From Lachnospiraceae bacterium A2 (GTDB lineage Bacteria; Bacillota; Clostridia; Lachnospirales; Lachnospiraceae): 64,000 nt of DNA. Below the pieces are notes generated by a model. The model made no database searches. It worked only from the letters and a program-made list of their open reading frames with translations, and was not told where the DNA came from. The translations under genes and the position numbers were made by a program. Of this stretch, positions 7,061 through 15,454 are shown piece after piece; position 1 is the stretch's first letter; every line of letters begins with the position of its first letter. Location: positions 38,363-102,362 of the forward strand of contig KE159639.1 of NCBI GenBank assembly GCA_000403315.2, read 5' to 3'.

Positions 7061-8923
7061 TGGCATTGGCGCTTTTTGGGGTTCTTTCTTCGGCAGGCTG
7101 CTGGCCGGGATAAACACGCCTTTTTCCATATCCTCGGCATGGATAGCGGCTTTCTTCGCCTCGATTTCAGCCTTTTTCTTTGCCTTGATTTTATCCTCGT
7201 ACCGTTTCTGTGTCCCGTTGGCCTTGCGCCGGAGATATGCCTGGTGCAGCTTGTCCTTACGTTCCTCCTTTTTCCGCAGGGCTTCCAGTTCCTCCGGCGT
7301 GAGGTTCACTTCCCCGAAGTGGGGCGGTATGTACCTTCCTACAAAATTGAAGTAAATCTCAACCTCCTGCGTGGTTTCAATGCTGCCTTTCCGGTCACGC
7401 TCATGGACGAGGATTTTCTCCACAAACTCATTCAGCATGGTGGTAGTCAGGTTGTCAAAATTCTCATACTTGTCAACAAGGGCGATAAATTTCTCCGCTG
7501 ATTTCCGGCTCTGCTCATATCCGGCGATTGCTTTTTCCAGTTCGGCAATCTCGCCGGAAAGGGATTCCTGCTCTTTTGCGTACTGTGCGTCCAGGGCGGC
7601 ATATCTTGCGTCCGGCAGCTTGCCCAGCACATTGTCCTCATAAATCTTGCATATCAGTTTTTCCAGTTCCCCGGCCCGTTTCTGTGCCGCCGCCAGCCGT
7701 TTCCTCTTTCTGGTGATGTCGCTGGCCTGCTGCTCGGCCTGGGTTTCCTGAACCGCTTTGATAAACTCTGCCCGGTCGTTTCTGGAATACTCCGCAATCG
7801 CCCGGAGCATATCGGAAACCAGTGTCAGGACAGCGCTTTCATTGATTCGGTGCTGTGTGGCACAGAGAACGCCAACGGGAACCTTGCTGTATTGGGAGCA
7901 GGTATACTGTGAGATACGCTTGCCGTTGTTGGTGCGGTGGACGTACATCTTGCCGCCGCAGTCGGCGCAGTAGAGCAGGCCGGTGAGCGGGGCGGCTTCT
8001 CCCCAGCCGTCCGGGTAACGCTTCACATTGGAGCGGATTCTCTGCACATTCTCAAAGGTTTCCGGGTCAATAATAGCGGTATGGGTATTCTCAAAGATTA
8101 CCCATTCGTTTTCGTCAACGTAGTGGCTTTTCTTGTCCTTGAAGTGCTTGCGGGTCTTGAAGTTGATGGTATGGCCTAAATACTCACGCTTTTTCAGGAT
8201 ATTGACGATAGTGGAAGAGCCCCAGCCATAAGGGTCTTTAAACGTCTTGGACTGGTTCACGCCCTCCCCGTAATGGGAGAGGTGCAGGGAAGGTATCTCA
8301 ATCTTTTCCTGTGACAGGCGGTTTGCAATCTGGTAGGGGTCGTATCCGTCCAAGGTCATAGCGAATATCCGGCGCACCACGTCAGCGGCTTCTTCGTCCA
8401 CAATCCAGTGTTCCCGCTTTTCGTCCCACAAGTAACCGTAAATGACTGTGCCGGTCAGGTGCTTGCCACTCATGCCTTTTGCCTTGAATACGGATTTAAT
8501 CTTGCGGCTGGTATCTCTGGCGTAAAATTCATACATAATGTTCAAAAACGGGGTAAAATCATTCTCTCCGTTGGCGCTGTCTACCCCGTCATTGATGGCG
8601 ATCAGCCGGACGCCTCTCTGCCGCAGGATTTCCATGACCTGGCCGACTTTGAGATAATCACGCCCCAGGCGGCTCATGTCTTTGATGATAATTGCCTCCA
8701 CGTTCCCGGCCTCCACTTCCTCCATCATGGCGGTGAATCCGGGTCGGTCGAACCGGGTTCCGGAGATTCCATCGTCCGTGAAATGGGTCGGGTTGGGGAA
8801 ACCGTTGCGGCGGGCGTAATCTTCCAGCATGGATTTCTGGTTGCTGATGGAGTTGGATTCCCCATTCAATTCATCGTCACGGCTCAATCTCTCGTATAAT
8901 GGAGTGATTTTGATTTTCGTCAT
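7043..8923 (-). CDS. Large serine recombinase (TndX/TnpX type)
   Basis: About 626 residues. The N-terminal catalytic domain begins MTKIKITPLYERLSRDDE with the nucleophilic serine at about residue 14, followed by the family motif IIIKDMSRLGRDYLKVGQ. A recombinase domain (GYLWDEKREHWIVDEE onward), a zinc ribbon (LLYCADCGGKMYV, then YTCSQYSK) and a coiled coil (about 400-480) follow. It should catalyse excision and integration of the element. The ATG at 8923 is chosen because AAGGAGG lies upstream; an in-frame ATG at 8968 would add 15 unlikely residues. The gene sits right at the element edge, as in Tn4451 and Tn5397. Confidence 0.9.
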   Translation of the reverse strand: MTKIKITPLYERLSRDDELNGESNSISNQKSMLEDYARRNGFPNPTHFTDDGISGTRFDRPGFTAMMEEVEAGNVEAIIIKDMSRLGRDYLKVGQVMEILRQRGVRLIAINDGVDSANGENDFTPFLNIMYEFYARDTSRKIKSVFKAKGMSGKHLTGTVIYGYLWDEKREHWIVDEEAADVVRRIFAMTLDGYDPYQIANRLSQEKIEIPSLHLSHYGEGVNQSKTFKDPYGWGSSTIVNILKKREYLGHTINFKTRKHFKDKKSHYVDENEWVIFENTHTAIIDPETFENVQRIRSNVKRYPDGWGEAAPLTGLLYCADCGGKMYVHRTNNGKRISQYTCSQYSKVPVGVLCATQHRINESAVLTLVSDMLRAIAEYSRNDRAEFIKAVQETQAEQQASDITRKRKRLAAAQKRAGELEKLICKIYEDNVLGKLPDARYAALDAQYAKEQESLSGEIAELEKAIAGYEQSRKSAEKFIALVDKYENFDNLTTTMLNEFVEKILVHERDRKGSIETTQEVEIYFNFVGRYIPPHFGEVNLTPEELEALRKKEERKDKLHQAYLRRKANGTQKRYEDKIKAKKKAEIEAKKAAIHAEDMEKGVFIPASSLPKKEPQKAPMPAKAAM

Positions 8924-8939
8924 AGCGTCTGCCTCCTTA

Positions 8940-9016
8940 CATGAAATATGCTCTAATGTGTCCTTCACTAACCATGAGAAAATCTCGTGATTAAGAAGTC
9001 ATTTAGAGCATATATC
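8940..9016. repeat. Inverted repeats at the recombinase end of the element
   Basis: TTAGAGCATATATCA at 9003-9016 on the plus strand matches TTAGAGCATATTTCA on the minus strand just below 8955. The pair lies between the recombinase start and the broken virD4 gene, where the attachment site is expected. It may be the recombinase binding site. Confidence 0.5.
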
Positions 9017-9970
9017 ACCGCTGGCCAGCTTGTATTTAGCATACTGGCGCACGGCGAAGTGCTGGGGACTCCTTCTGGCGAGGCCGTCGAACATGTAATC
9101 CACGGCGTTCTTGAAGGATTCATCATCCTCCCGTACCTCCATGCTGTTTATCATCTCCACCAGCGTGTTCATGTTCCGTTCTTCCTCCGGTCCCTCAAAT
9201 ACGATATAGGCCACCAGCGCGCAGTAAAGGAGGGTTTCTGCCTTCGTCCAGAAGGGATCCCCCTCCTTGCCCTCCCCTTTGGTGTTGGCAATCAGGGCGT
9301 TCACGAATTTTAAAACGTCGCTCTCCGTCTTGATATAGGCAAGAGGGTTGTAGTGCATGGACTTTGAGAAGTCTATGCTGTTGAAAACCCGGACCTTATA
9401 GCCCTTTTTCCTTTGGAGAAAACAGCCGCACTGGGCGAGGGTTCCGCCCTTCGGGTCCACCACCACATACGAGGAATGGGCCTGTAAAAGCTGGGGCATG
9501 AGCCAGAACCTTGTCTTGCCGGAGCCGGAGGAGCCGATCACGCAGGCGTTCAGGTTCCTGGCATTGGCCGGAATCTTCGGCCGGGTGTTCATGGTCAGGA
9601 ACTCGCTCCCGGTCAGTATCACGTTGTTCTCAAACTTGGAATCGACGAAAGGGGCGATGTCTTTAGGCCCGCCCCAACGTGCGCTGCCGTATTCCATATC
9701 CCGCCGGAATTTCCGGGCCTTCCTGATTTTGGACTGCACCATGAAATAAAGCCCCACGGCCCCGGCGACGCCTACCACCAGGTCAAACAGCCCCAGGCCG
9801 GGAGCATAATTCTGAAATACCGGCCCTATGGCCTCCATCATGCCGAACAGCTTTTCCCCGGCGTTCCCGCCCTGCGCCATACGGTAGGCGGTCCCCAGCT
9901 TCGAGAAGAACCAGAAGGCCATGAGGTAGGGGAAGTTGGGGAGCACATATTTTTTGATTTTCCGGTTCAA
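8999..9970 (-). pseudogene. Type IV coupling protein VirD4/TraG, truncated by element insertion
   Basis: The N-terminal half of a conjugative coupling ATPase, about 323 codons against roughly 600 in the family. Two membrane segments occur near residues 10-30 and 50-85. Walker A GSSGSGKTR is visible, followed by VVVDPKGGTLAQCG. The natural start is the TTG at 9970, which overlaps the frameshift-corrected pcfB stop (TTGA) and follows AAGGAGG; the long open frame to 10219 is an artefact of the upstream gene. The C-terminal half, including Walker B, is missing and should lie beyond the left edge of the window. Conjugation through this element should be abolished unless the insertion excises. Confidence 0.85.
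9010..9020. other. Probable element/virD4 junction (attachment site region)
   Basis: Coupling-protein homology (FAVRQYAKYKLASG) stops abruptly at about 9016-9018 and is replaced by four unrelated codons and a stop. GC content drops at the same place. TndX-type recombinases use a GA crossover dinucleotide, and a GA (minus strand) is present at 9015-9016. The exact base is inferred. Confidence 0.6.
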
Positions 9971-10436
9971 CGTTCCTCCTTCCCGGGCTCCCTGGCCCGT
10001 TCCTTCTGCCGGGGCTTTGCCGCCAGCTCCTTCACGAGCCGCCGTAGCTGCCCGAGAATAGAAGGCTTCTCCTGTCCGCGCCCCATGGCCTTTCCGTATA
10101 CCGGGAGAAGGCCGCCGTGATGGCGTCCGCCTGGTCTGCCTTGAAAAAAAGCAGGTACTGGCCGGGGCCGGTCTTGTGGAAAGCGTAGTCCACATGGTAC
10201 TCCCTGGCGATACGGTCAAAATCCTTCGGGACCCCTACCAGCTTGATGGCGTTCTTCGCACCGTAGTGGTTCATCAGCTTTTTCACCGACTGCCTCCCGT
10301 GGGGCGTCCGTGCGGCCCGGCGCTGTTTCTCCATTTCCGCCAGCATCTTTTTTAAGGCGGCGGCAAGTGCCCGGCTTGTGAGCCTCGCTGCCTTGACGGA
10401 GACGGCCACCGTCTGTTGTTCTACATATTCCTGCAT
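9967..10436 (-). pseudogene. PcfB-family conjugation protein (DUF3801) with frameshift
   Basis: The protein begins MQEYVEQQTVAVSVKAARL and matches the PcfB family, an accessory of conjugative coupling proteins. The open frame runs into RYTERPWGADRRS and stops at 10032. One base shift at about 10095-10101 restores GKAMGRGQEKPSILGQLRR and a basic tail to a TGA at 9967-9969, overlapping the TTG start of virD4. That tail is the normal family C-terminus, so a one-base deletion, real or from sequencing, is indicated. Confidence 0.78.
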
Positions 10437-10475
10437 GGTTCCTCCTTTCTGCCGGATTCATTGGAGCCGGGGAGA

Positions 10476-10507
10476 TCCTCGGGTCAAGTTGGCCCGAAGC
10501 GGCCCCC
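10476..10507. repeat. Palindromic interspersed repeat of the conjugative element, copy A
   Basis: Core TCGGGTCAAGTTGGCCCGA, followed by AGCGGCCCC. It lies between the toprim stop (10528) and the pcfB start (10436). Copies at 13186-13212 and 15424-15454 occupy equivalent positions. Confidence 0.75.
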
Positions 10508-10527
10508 AGCGGCGGCAGGGTATGGTA

Positions 10528-11092
10528 TTATCTCTCAAAACTTTTTCCCCTCCTCCTTGCTTTCATTTCCGCAATCACCCCCAGAAGGTGCTGGTTATAG
10601 TCCTTCCCGTACCGTTCTGGTGGGGCTGCCTTCCGGAGCGTCTCTATCCGCCCGGCCAGTTCCCGGTCGGAGCGCAGTGTTTCCATGAGCTTTTCCGCCC
10701 CGCTTTTCCCAGCCCCGTCATTGTCAAGGCAGAAGTTGAAACGCTTGTCGCTGCCCGGCACGTCCATCTTGAAGTCCCCCAAGGTCCCCCGCAGGCAGGC
10801 GAACCGGGCTTTCCCTTCCCTGCCACGGCCTACAAATACGCAGTTGTGGTAGCGGAAGCTCTCATAGAGGGAGCCGTCCCGCAGGCAGCGGCTGATGATT
10901 CCGCCATCAATTCCCCGGCCTTGCAGGTAGCCCATGACCCTTGTTGCGTAGCGGTTTGGCTCCGGGAGCTCAAAAGGCTTTGGTGGCGGAAGGTTCACCG
11001 GCTGGGAAAGAAAAGGGGAGGCACACCCGCCGCAGAGAGTCTCCACAGCGGAGACGAAGTCCTGCCCCCCCCGCACCTTTATGAGATAGTCC
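10528..11092 (-). pseudogene. DUF3991/toprim protein, C-terminal fragment split by IS
   Basis: The reading frame enters from the IS as LDYLIKVRGGQDFVSAVETL and continues through a toprim-like fold (GDFKMDVPGSDKRFNFCLDN with the acidic patch DNDGAGKSGAEKL). Such proteins in Tn1549-like elements are thought to be primase-like and to act in element DNA processing. The N-terminal part is at 12966-13163. An 8-G run (minus strand) near 11075 keeps frame but is a possible slippage site. Function is lost unless the IS excises precisely. Confidence 0.8.
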
Positions 11093-11097
11093 AGGGG

Positions 11098-11136
11098 CTG
11101 TCGCTTTAACGAATAAAAATTCGTGAAGCGACAGCT
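11098..11136. repeat. Subterminal hairpin at one IS end
   Basis: GCTGTCGCTTTAACGAAT pairs with ATTCGTGAAGCGACAGC across a four-base loop. It overlaps the terminal inverted repeat and could block read-through into the transposase gene or mark the end for the transposase. Confidence 0.65.
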
Positions 11137-11262
11137 TCATTTTTGCTGTTTTTACATGTGATTTTAAGAAAAAGTCCTGGATCACTCTGTTATTCTATAA
11201 AAAAGGCATACTTTAATAAGCCATTTCCCATGGCTTGAAAGTTTGTTTTGAGATGTTTAAAA

Positions 11263-12777
11263 TTAAGCGCTTTTCACTGGGAACAAATGTGTTCCCGTCC
11301 TGCCTTTTTGAATCTTATTATGGAGCTTGTTTATGTTCCTTGCCATGGCGAGCAGTATACTTTCCGCAAGCACATTTGGCGTTCCTTTGCTTACATATCT
11401 CCGAAACTGCATATCCTGTTTTAAATCCCCAAAAGAACCTTCTGCCTGTATGCTCCAGTTGATTCTGAATGCAATCCCTTCATCAGAAAGTATCCGTTCC
11501 AGGGCTTCCTGCCTGTATTTCAGAAATGTCCTGGCAACCTGAAGTGTTTTCGTCCTTTCTTCCAACGGTATTTTACAATTATTGCCCTTGATACATCCCC
11601 CTTTATACGGACATCCGCTACAGTCCTCACATTTGTAAATCGTTTTTTTGCTTACATAACCGGTTTTGCTTTTGGAATGCCTGATATGGTCTGCATTCAG
11701 CCTTTTCGCATTCCGGCAAATATAGATATCCGATCCCGCATCATATTCCATATTTTCTATTTTTCCTATGTCATTCCTGTACTTACGAGTTTTTGAAATC
11801 TCATAGTTAGCGGGCTTTATATAGGAAAGCTGCCCGTTTGCTTCAAGAAACACATAGTTTTCTTCACTTTCATACCCGGCATCCGCACTTATGTTTTTAT
11901 ATTTAAATTTCAGATGTTCTTCCGCATCTTTTAAAAAAGGAACCAATGTTGTTGTATCTGTTGGCTGTGGGCCTATGGTGAGCCATGCAATATATTCAGA
12001 GCCTACTCCATGCTGGAGGTTATATGCCGGTTTTAACTGTCCGTTACCCATGGCATCCTCTTTCATCCTCATAAAAGTGGCATCATGGTCTGTCTTGGAA
12101 TAACTGTTCCGTCCGCCGCAGATATGTATTTGCTGGTTATATTTTTTGAGCCGGCACAGATAGTCTTCGAGGGTTTCAATACTCTTTTGGAGCGGCGTTT
12201 TTCTTTTCCCAATGCCATGAACAAAGACTGCATTTTCACTCTGTTTGAGGGCATAAAGCTTCTTGCGGAGTTTCTTTACATGCTTCATCTTTACAGTGCC
12301 GCCATAAACAATCTTTAAACCGTAGGGCTGTTCGCACTCCGCCACAAAATCAGCAAGTTTTATCAGAAGCTTTGTCTGATTTTGGGTTACGGCTTTCTTC
12401 CAGACAAAAGTGTATTTGTTTGCGGCCGCTTCAATTTTTGTGCCGTCAATGAAAATCGTTTCACCTGAAATTTCTCCCAAGTCAAAAAGCGCATTGGACA
12501 TTTCTGCAAGGATCCGCTTAGAACAAGGTGTAAAATGAATGCTCCGGAACCGTGCAAATGTTGCATGGTCAGGCGCAGGCGCGCCTTCTAAAAGAAACAT
12601 GAAATTGATATCTCTTTTACATTTAAGCTCCATGGAACGGGAAGAATAATCCCCATTCATGTAAGAGTAAAGCACAATCTTAAGAAGAGTTCTTGGGGAT
12701 ACGGAATTTATTCTTTCGTAAGTAGAATATAAGTCAGTCAGATCCATCGCCTCCACAAACTGGCTTAGCAGCCGCAC
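11263..12777 (-). CDS. IS1182-family transposase
   Basis: A DDE transposase of about 504 residues with the DUF772 N-terminal region (FARFRSIHF) and the catalytic start GETIFIDGTKIEAAANKY. Further blocks are NISADAGYESEENYVFLEA and the Cys-rich CEDCSGCPYKGGCIKGNNC, with a C-terminal EGSFGDLKQDMQFRRY. A GTG at 12777 is the first recognised start in this frame. Coding-like sequence (LNQGGYQLKLPLNIETIIPE) continues upstream to about 12870 without an ATG, so the true start, or a start lost by mutation, is unresolved. Confidence 0.85.
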   Translation of the reverse strand: MRLLSQFVEAMDLTDLYSTYERINSVSPRTLLKIVLYSYMNGDYSSRSMELKCKRDINFMFLLEGAPAPDHATFARFRSIHFTPCSKRILAEMSNALFDLGEISGETIFIDGTKIEAAANKYTFVWKKAVTQNQTKLLIKLADFVAECEQPYGLKIVYGGTVKMKHVKKLRKKLYALKQSENAVFVHGIGKRKTPLQKSIETLEDYLCRLKKYNQQIHICGGRNSYSKTDHDATFMRMKEDAMGNGQLKPAYNLQHGVGSEYIAWLTIGPQPTDTTTLVPFLKDAEEHLKFKYKNISADAGYESEENYVFLEANGQLSYIKPANYEISKTRKYRNDIGKIENMEYDAGSDIYICRNAKRLNADHIRHSKSKTGYVSKKTIYKCEDCSGCPYKGGCIKGNNCKIPLEERTKTLQVARTFLKYRQEALERILSDEGIAFRINWSIQAEGSFGDLKQDMQFRRYVSKGTPNVLAESILLAMARNINKLHNKIQKGRTGTHLFPVKSA

Positions 12778-12965
12778 AGAATCATCTTCTGGAATGATTG
12801 TTTCAATATTTAACGGAAGTTTTAATTGATATCCGCCTTGATTTAGACTATAATTTTTATGTAAGTTAATGTGTTTGGTTATACATTAATTTTACACCAA
12901 CTGCCGGATTCTTTCGAGGTCTGGCAGTTATTTTTTGCATAGAAAAGGAGCTGCACACTAATTAC

Positions 12966-13163
12966 TTAGTGCGACAGCCCCATGTTCCGGCTGCACCAGT
13001 GCCATTTGCCGTTGGAGATCACCAGGCTGTCATGGCTCCTGGTCCGGTATTCCCTGGGGCCGGACTTTTTCAGTTCGCCCGGCTCATAGGCCTGTAGGTA
13101 GGAAAGCAGGTCCCACCGTTTCGCCTCCGCGATCTGTTCCTCTGTCACCCCGGCATGGCGCAC
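12966..13163 (-). pseudogene. DUF3991/toprim protein, N-terminal fragment
   Basis: This is the start of the toprim gene, opening with GTG at 13163 after AAGGAAGG and reading HAGVTEEQIAEAKRWDLLSY. It ends at KWHWCSRNMG, where the IS right end supplies LSH and a stop. The zinc-finger-like CHC2-related start and the later toprim fragment at 10528-11092 belong to one protein. Joining the two sides across the IS gives an in-frame NM-LDYL, but a few family residues are then missing, hinting at a small deletion. Confidence 0.78.
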
Positions 13164-13185
13164 CTCCTTCCTTTCTGCACGGGGT

Positions 13186-13212
13186 CCGGGCCTCGGGCCA
13201 ATTTGTCCCGAA
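13186..13212. repeat. Palindromic interspersed repeat, copy B
   Basis: Core TCGGGCCAATTTGTCCCGA, between the ardA stop (13215) and the toprim start (13163). It differs from copy C at two core positions. Confidence 0.7.
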
Positions 13213-13214
13213 GC

Positions 13215-13934
13215 CTACCGCCCCTCATGGGAAGGCCCTTCCCTGTCCTTGCGGGGAGCGGGCGGTGCCTCCCTGAATTGTCTGATGGCCTCCAGTATGG
13301 AGCGTGTTTCCTCCTTCTCGTTTTGGGCCGGGGCCCCGCATATCCGGTATTCCTCCGGTATGTCCTCCCGCCCGGCGTAGCATTCCCGGAAAGGCTCCCC
13401 GTTCCGAAGCACATAGCCGCCAGGGACGAAGCTCCCGGTAGAGTTCAGGTCAATGTCCCGCCCGTAGGCCTCGTAATCGAAATAGTCCCGGATATGTTCG
13501 GGGATGTCGATTGCGCCGATCTCCTCCACGCAGTAGCGCCCGAGGGCCTCGTCGTCCCCAATCCCCGGATAGAAGTCATAGCAGTCCAGGTTCTGCGCCA
13601 GGTTGATCAGATCCCCAGCCCCGTCCGTAGGCTCCCCGAAGGCCATTGCGGCCTCGAATTTCTCCAGCTCGCCCCGTTCCCGCACTTCCTCCAGCACATG
13701 CGCCAGATAGTTGAGCTCGTCCAGGCCGGCGTACTCGTCCAGACAGTCATACAGCCCCAGCACGTCGCTGTCATAGCTGGTGATGAAATACTCCCCGTAC
13801 CGCTCCCCGTCTATGCCAATCCGGGAGAACAGGGCCCGCACTTCCTCCGTGGTCGTGGGGAAGCGCAGGGTCTCCCCAGCCTCCACGCCAAGCTCCGGGT
13901 AAAGGCCGGGGTTCGTCACATAGGCTTCAAACAT
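13215..13934 (-). CDS. ardA: ArdA-like antirestriction protein
   Basis: An acidic protein of 239 residues beginning MFEAYVTNPGLYPELGVEAG, followed by the ArdA pattern of short acidic blocks (FITSYDSDVLGLYDCLDEYA; LDELNYLAHVLEE). ArdA proteins mimic bent B-form DNA and inhibit type I restriction enzymes during conjugative entry. The ATG at 13934 is used; it overlaps the upstream methyltransferase end by 8 bp. With that methyltransferase it forms a two-part defence against host restriction. The frame appears intact even though neighbouring transfer genes are broken. Confidence 0.85.
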   Translation of the reverse strand: MFEAYVTNPGLYPELGVEAGETLRFPTTTEEVRALFSRIGIDGERYGEYFITSYDSDVLGLYDCLDEYAGLDELNYLAHVLEEVRERGELEKFEAAMAFGEPTDGAGDLINLAQNLDCYDFYPGIGDDEALGRYCVEEIGAIDIPEHIRDYFDYEAYGRDIDLNSTGSFVPGGYVLRNGEPFRECYAGREDIPEEYRICGAPAQNEKEETRSILEAIRQFREAPPAPRKDREGPSHEGR

Positions 13935-15021
13935 TTCCGCAGGTTCCCTCCTTTCCGGCCAGGGCTTCGTAAATCCCGGCCATGATGTAGTCGGCGCAGG
14001 GGAGGGCGATAGAGTTCCCCAGCGCCTTGTAGCGGGCAAGGGGCCGTATCTCCACGCCCTCCGCCCCGTATGCCGTCCAGCCCTCCGGGAGCCCCATAAG
14101 GCGCTCGCTTTCCCGTTCCGTCAGAAACCGCACGCAGCCGCCCTCCGGGTCGTCCTCGAACCAGAAGGCGAAGGGCGTCAGGTCGCTGGCTAAGAGAGTG
14201 GGAAAAGGGTCAGCTGGCAGTCCGAAGCTGTTTTGGAAGGCCGCCTGCTCCTTCCTTTTGGACGCTCCCCGCATACGGAAGCACTGGAAGGGCCGGACGA
14301 CGGGTACGCGCCCCCCTGCTTCAATAAAAGGTGTTCTATCTCCGCCGGGGGAGGGCAGCCCGCCCGGCTCGCAAGGTTCAGGAAGCGGGAGCAGTGGACG
14401 GGGCTTAAATAGTATCTCTCCGGCACGCCTCCCTCCAAAATCCGCCACGATGAAAATCCGCTGCCTTCTCGCCAGCCGCCTGGCTCCTGCCCAATACTGG
14501 GCGTCCATGAGCCGCCAGCACAGGTCAGGCGTTCCCCCTCGCACCATTCCGGCCCCCGCCCATCTTCCAGAAGGAGGCATTGGAACCTCGGCGTCCGTGA
14601 AGGCGGATAGGACGGCTCTAAAATCCATCCGGTCGTTTGTAGAAAACGCTCCCATGACGTTTTCCCAAACAGCGATAACTGGATATACATGTCTTGTCGC
14701 ATCCCTCATTTCCTGTATGATACGCATGGCCTGGTAGAAGAGGCTGGACTTCGCCCCGCCAAGGCCCTTGCGGTTCCCGATCAGGGAAAGGTTCTGGCAG
14801 GGGGAGCCGAAGGTTATCACATGGACGGGAGGGACCTTCCCCCCGTCCAGCTTCGTGATGTCCCCCAGGTGCAGCATGTCGGGGAAGTGCCTCTTTGTGA
14901 TGGAGACCGGGGCCTTCTCGATCTCGCTGGCCCACACCGGGCGTATGCCGCAGCGTGAGGCCGCAAGGGGGAATACCCCTATCCCGTCAAAGAGGCTCCC
15001 CAGCTTAATGTCCGCCGCCAT
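13927..15021 (-). CDS. DNA (cytosine-5) methyltransferase
   Basis: A C5 methyltransferase of 364 residues. Motif I is LFDGIGVFPLA (about 8-18; the usual GG is GV here), motif IV is GSPCQNLSLIG with the catalytic Cys, motif VI is WENVMGAF, motif VIII is RQRIFIVADF, and motif X is GNSIALPCADYI near the C-terminus. It transfers a methyl group from S-adenosylmethionine to cytosine. No cognate endonuclease is adjacent, so it is an orphan that probably protects the element. The target-recognition region (about 190-270) gives no readable specificity. Confidence 0.9.
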   Translation of the reverse strand: MAADIKLGSLFDGIGVFPLAASRCGIRPVWASEIEKAPVSITKRHFPDMLHLGDITKLDGGKVPPVHVITFGSPCQNLSLIGNRKGLGGAKSSLFYQAMRIIQEMRDATRHVYPVIAVWENVMGAFSTNDRMDFRAVLSAFTDAEVPMPPSGRWAGAGMVRGGTPDLCWRLMDAQYWAGARRLARRQRIFIVADFGGRRAGEILFKPRPLLPLPEPCEPGGLPSPGGDRTPFIEAGGRVPVVRPFQCFRMRGASKRKEQAAFQNSFGLPADPFPTLLASDLTPFAFWFEDDPEGGCVRFLTERESERLMGLPEGWTAYGAEGVEIRPLARYKALGNSIALPCADYIMAGIYEALAGKEGTCGNV

Positions 15022-15358
15022 CCTTCCCCAGCCCTTTCACGGCCAGGATTCCGTCAAGGGTGGTGGCGGCTATTCCCAGCCGCCCGGCCACCGCGATGTC
15101 GTTCTTCACGTCCTCGTCCACGTCCCCGCCGCAGACCACAAGCACATGGGAGCGCCGGAGCAGGTCCCGACGCATGTCAATCCCGGCCTTGTGCTCTTCG
15201 GGTATGCTGTCGTTGAGGAACAGCGGCATGTAGAGGACGGGGCAGACGGGGGAGAAGCCCGCCTCGTATGCCATGCGGCTGTAGCGGGCCCCCATCTCTG
15301 TGTCCGTGTCCGGTTCGCCGCACCATGCGGCGGTGATGTACGCTAAAGGTCGTTTCAA
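15005..15358 (-). CDS. DUF7768/DUF4406-like conjugative-element protein
   Basis: A protein of about 117 residues read from a TTG at 15358 that follows GGAGG. It starts KRPLAYITAAWCGEPDTD and contains a Rossmann-like pattern (LRRSHVLVVCGGDVDEDVKNDI). It resembles small nucleoside-deoxyribosyltransferase-like proteins commonly found between parB and the methyltransferase in Tn1549-like elements. It overlaps the methyltransferase start by 17 bp. The actual reaction is unknown. An upstream in-frame ATG at 15436 lies in the palindromic repeat and is rejected. Confidence 0.72.
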   Translation of the reverse strand: MKRPLAYITAAWCGEPDTDTEMGARYSRMAYEAGFSPVCPVLYMPLFLNDSIPEEHKAGIDMRRDLLRRSHVLVVCGGDVDEDVKNDIAVAGRLGIAATTLDGILAVKGLGKDGGGH

Positions 15359-15423
15359 TCTTTTTCCCTCCGTTTCTGTTCTGGTTCTGGTTTTTCCGTG
15401 CCAGCCGTACTGGCCCCGCATAG

Positions 15424-15454
15424 GTCCTCGGGCCAAGTTGGCCCGAAGCGGCCC
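15424..15454. repeat. Palindromic interspersed repeat, copy C
   Basis: The most perfect copy: TCGGGCCAAGTTGGCCCGA, with 8-bp arms about a single central base, followed by AGCGGCCCC. It lies between the parB stop (15455) and the next start (15358). Confidence 0.78.

Larger units (their letters stand above)
11094..12981 (-). mobile_element. IS1182-like insertion sequence inside toprim gene
   Basis: The element is about 1.89 kb, with terminal inverted repeats GGGGCTGTCGC (11094-11104) and GCGACAGCCCC (12971-12981). Each end also folds on itself: 11098-11136 is a near-perfect hairpin, and 12953-12980 holds ACTAA/TTAGT arms. No clean target duplication is visible. The host gene is interrupted in the middle of its N-terminal domain. 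Confidence 0.8.

Noticed and set aside
9971..10219. N-terminal extension of the coupling protein frame
   Set aside because: It is an alternative frame of pcfB. The real start is the TTG at 9970 after AAGGAGG, overlapping the pcfB stop.
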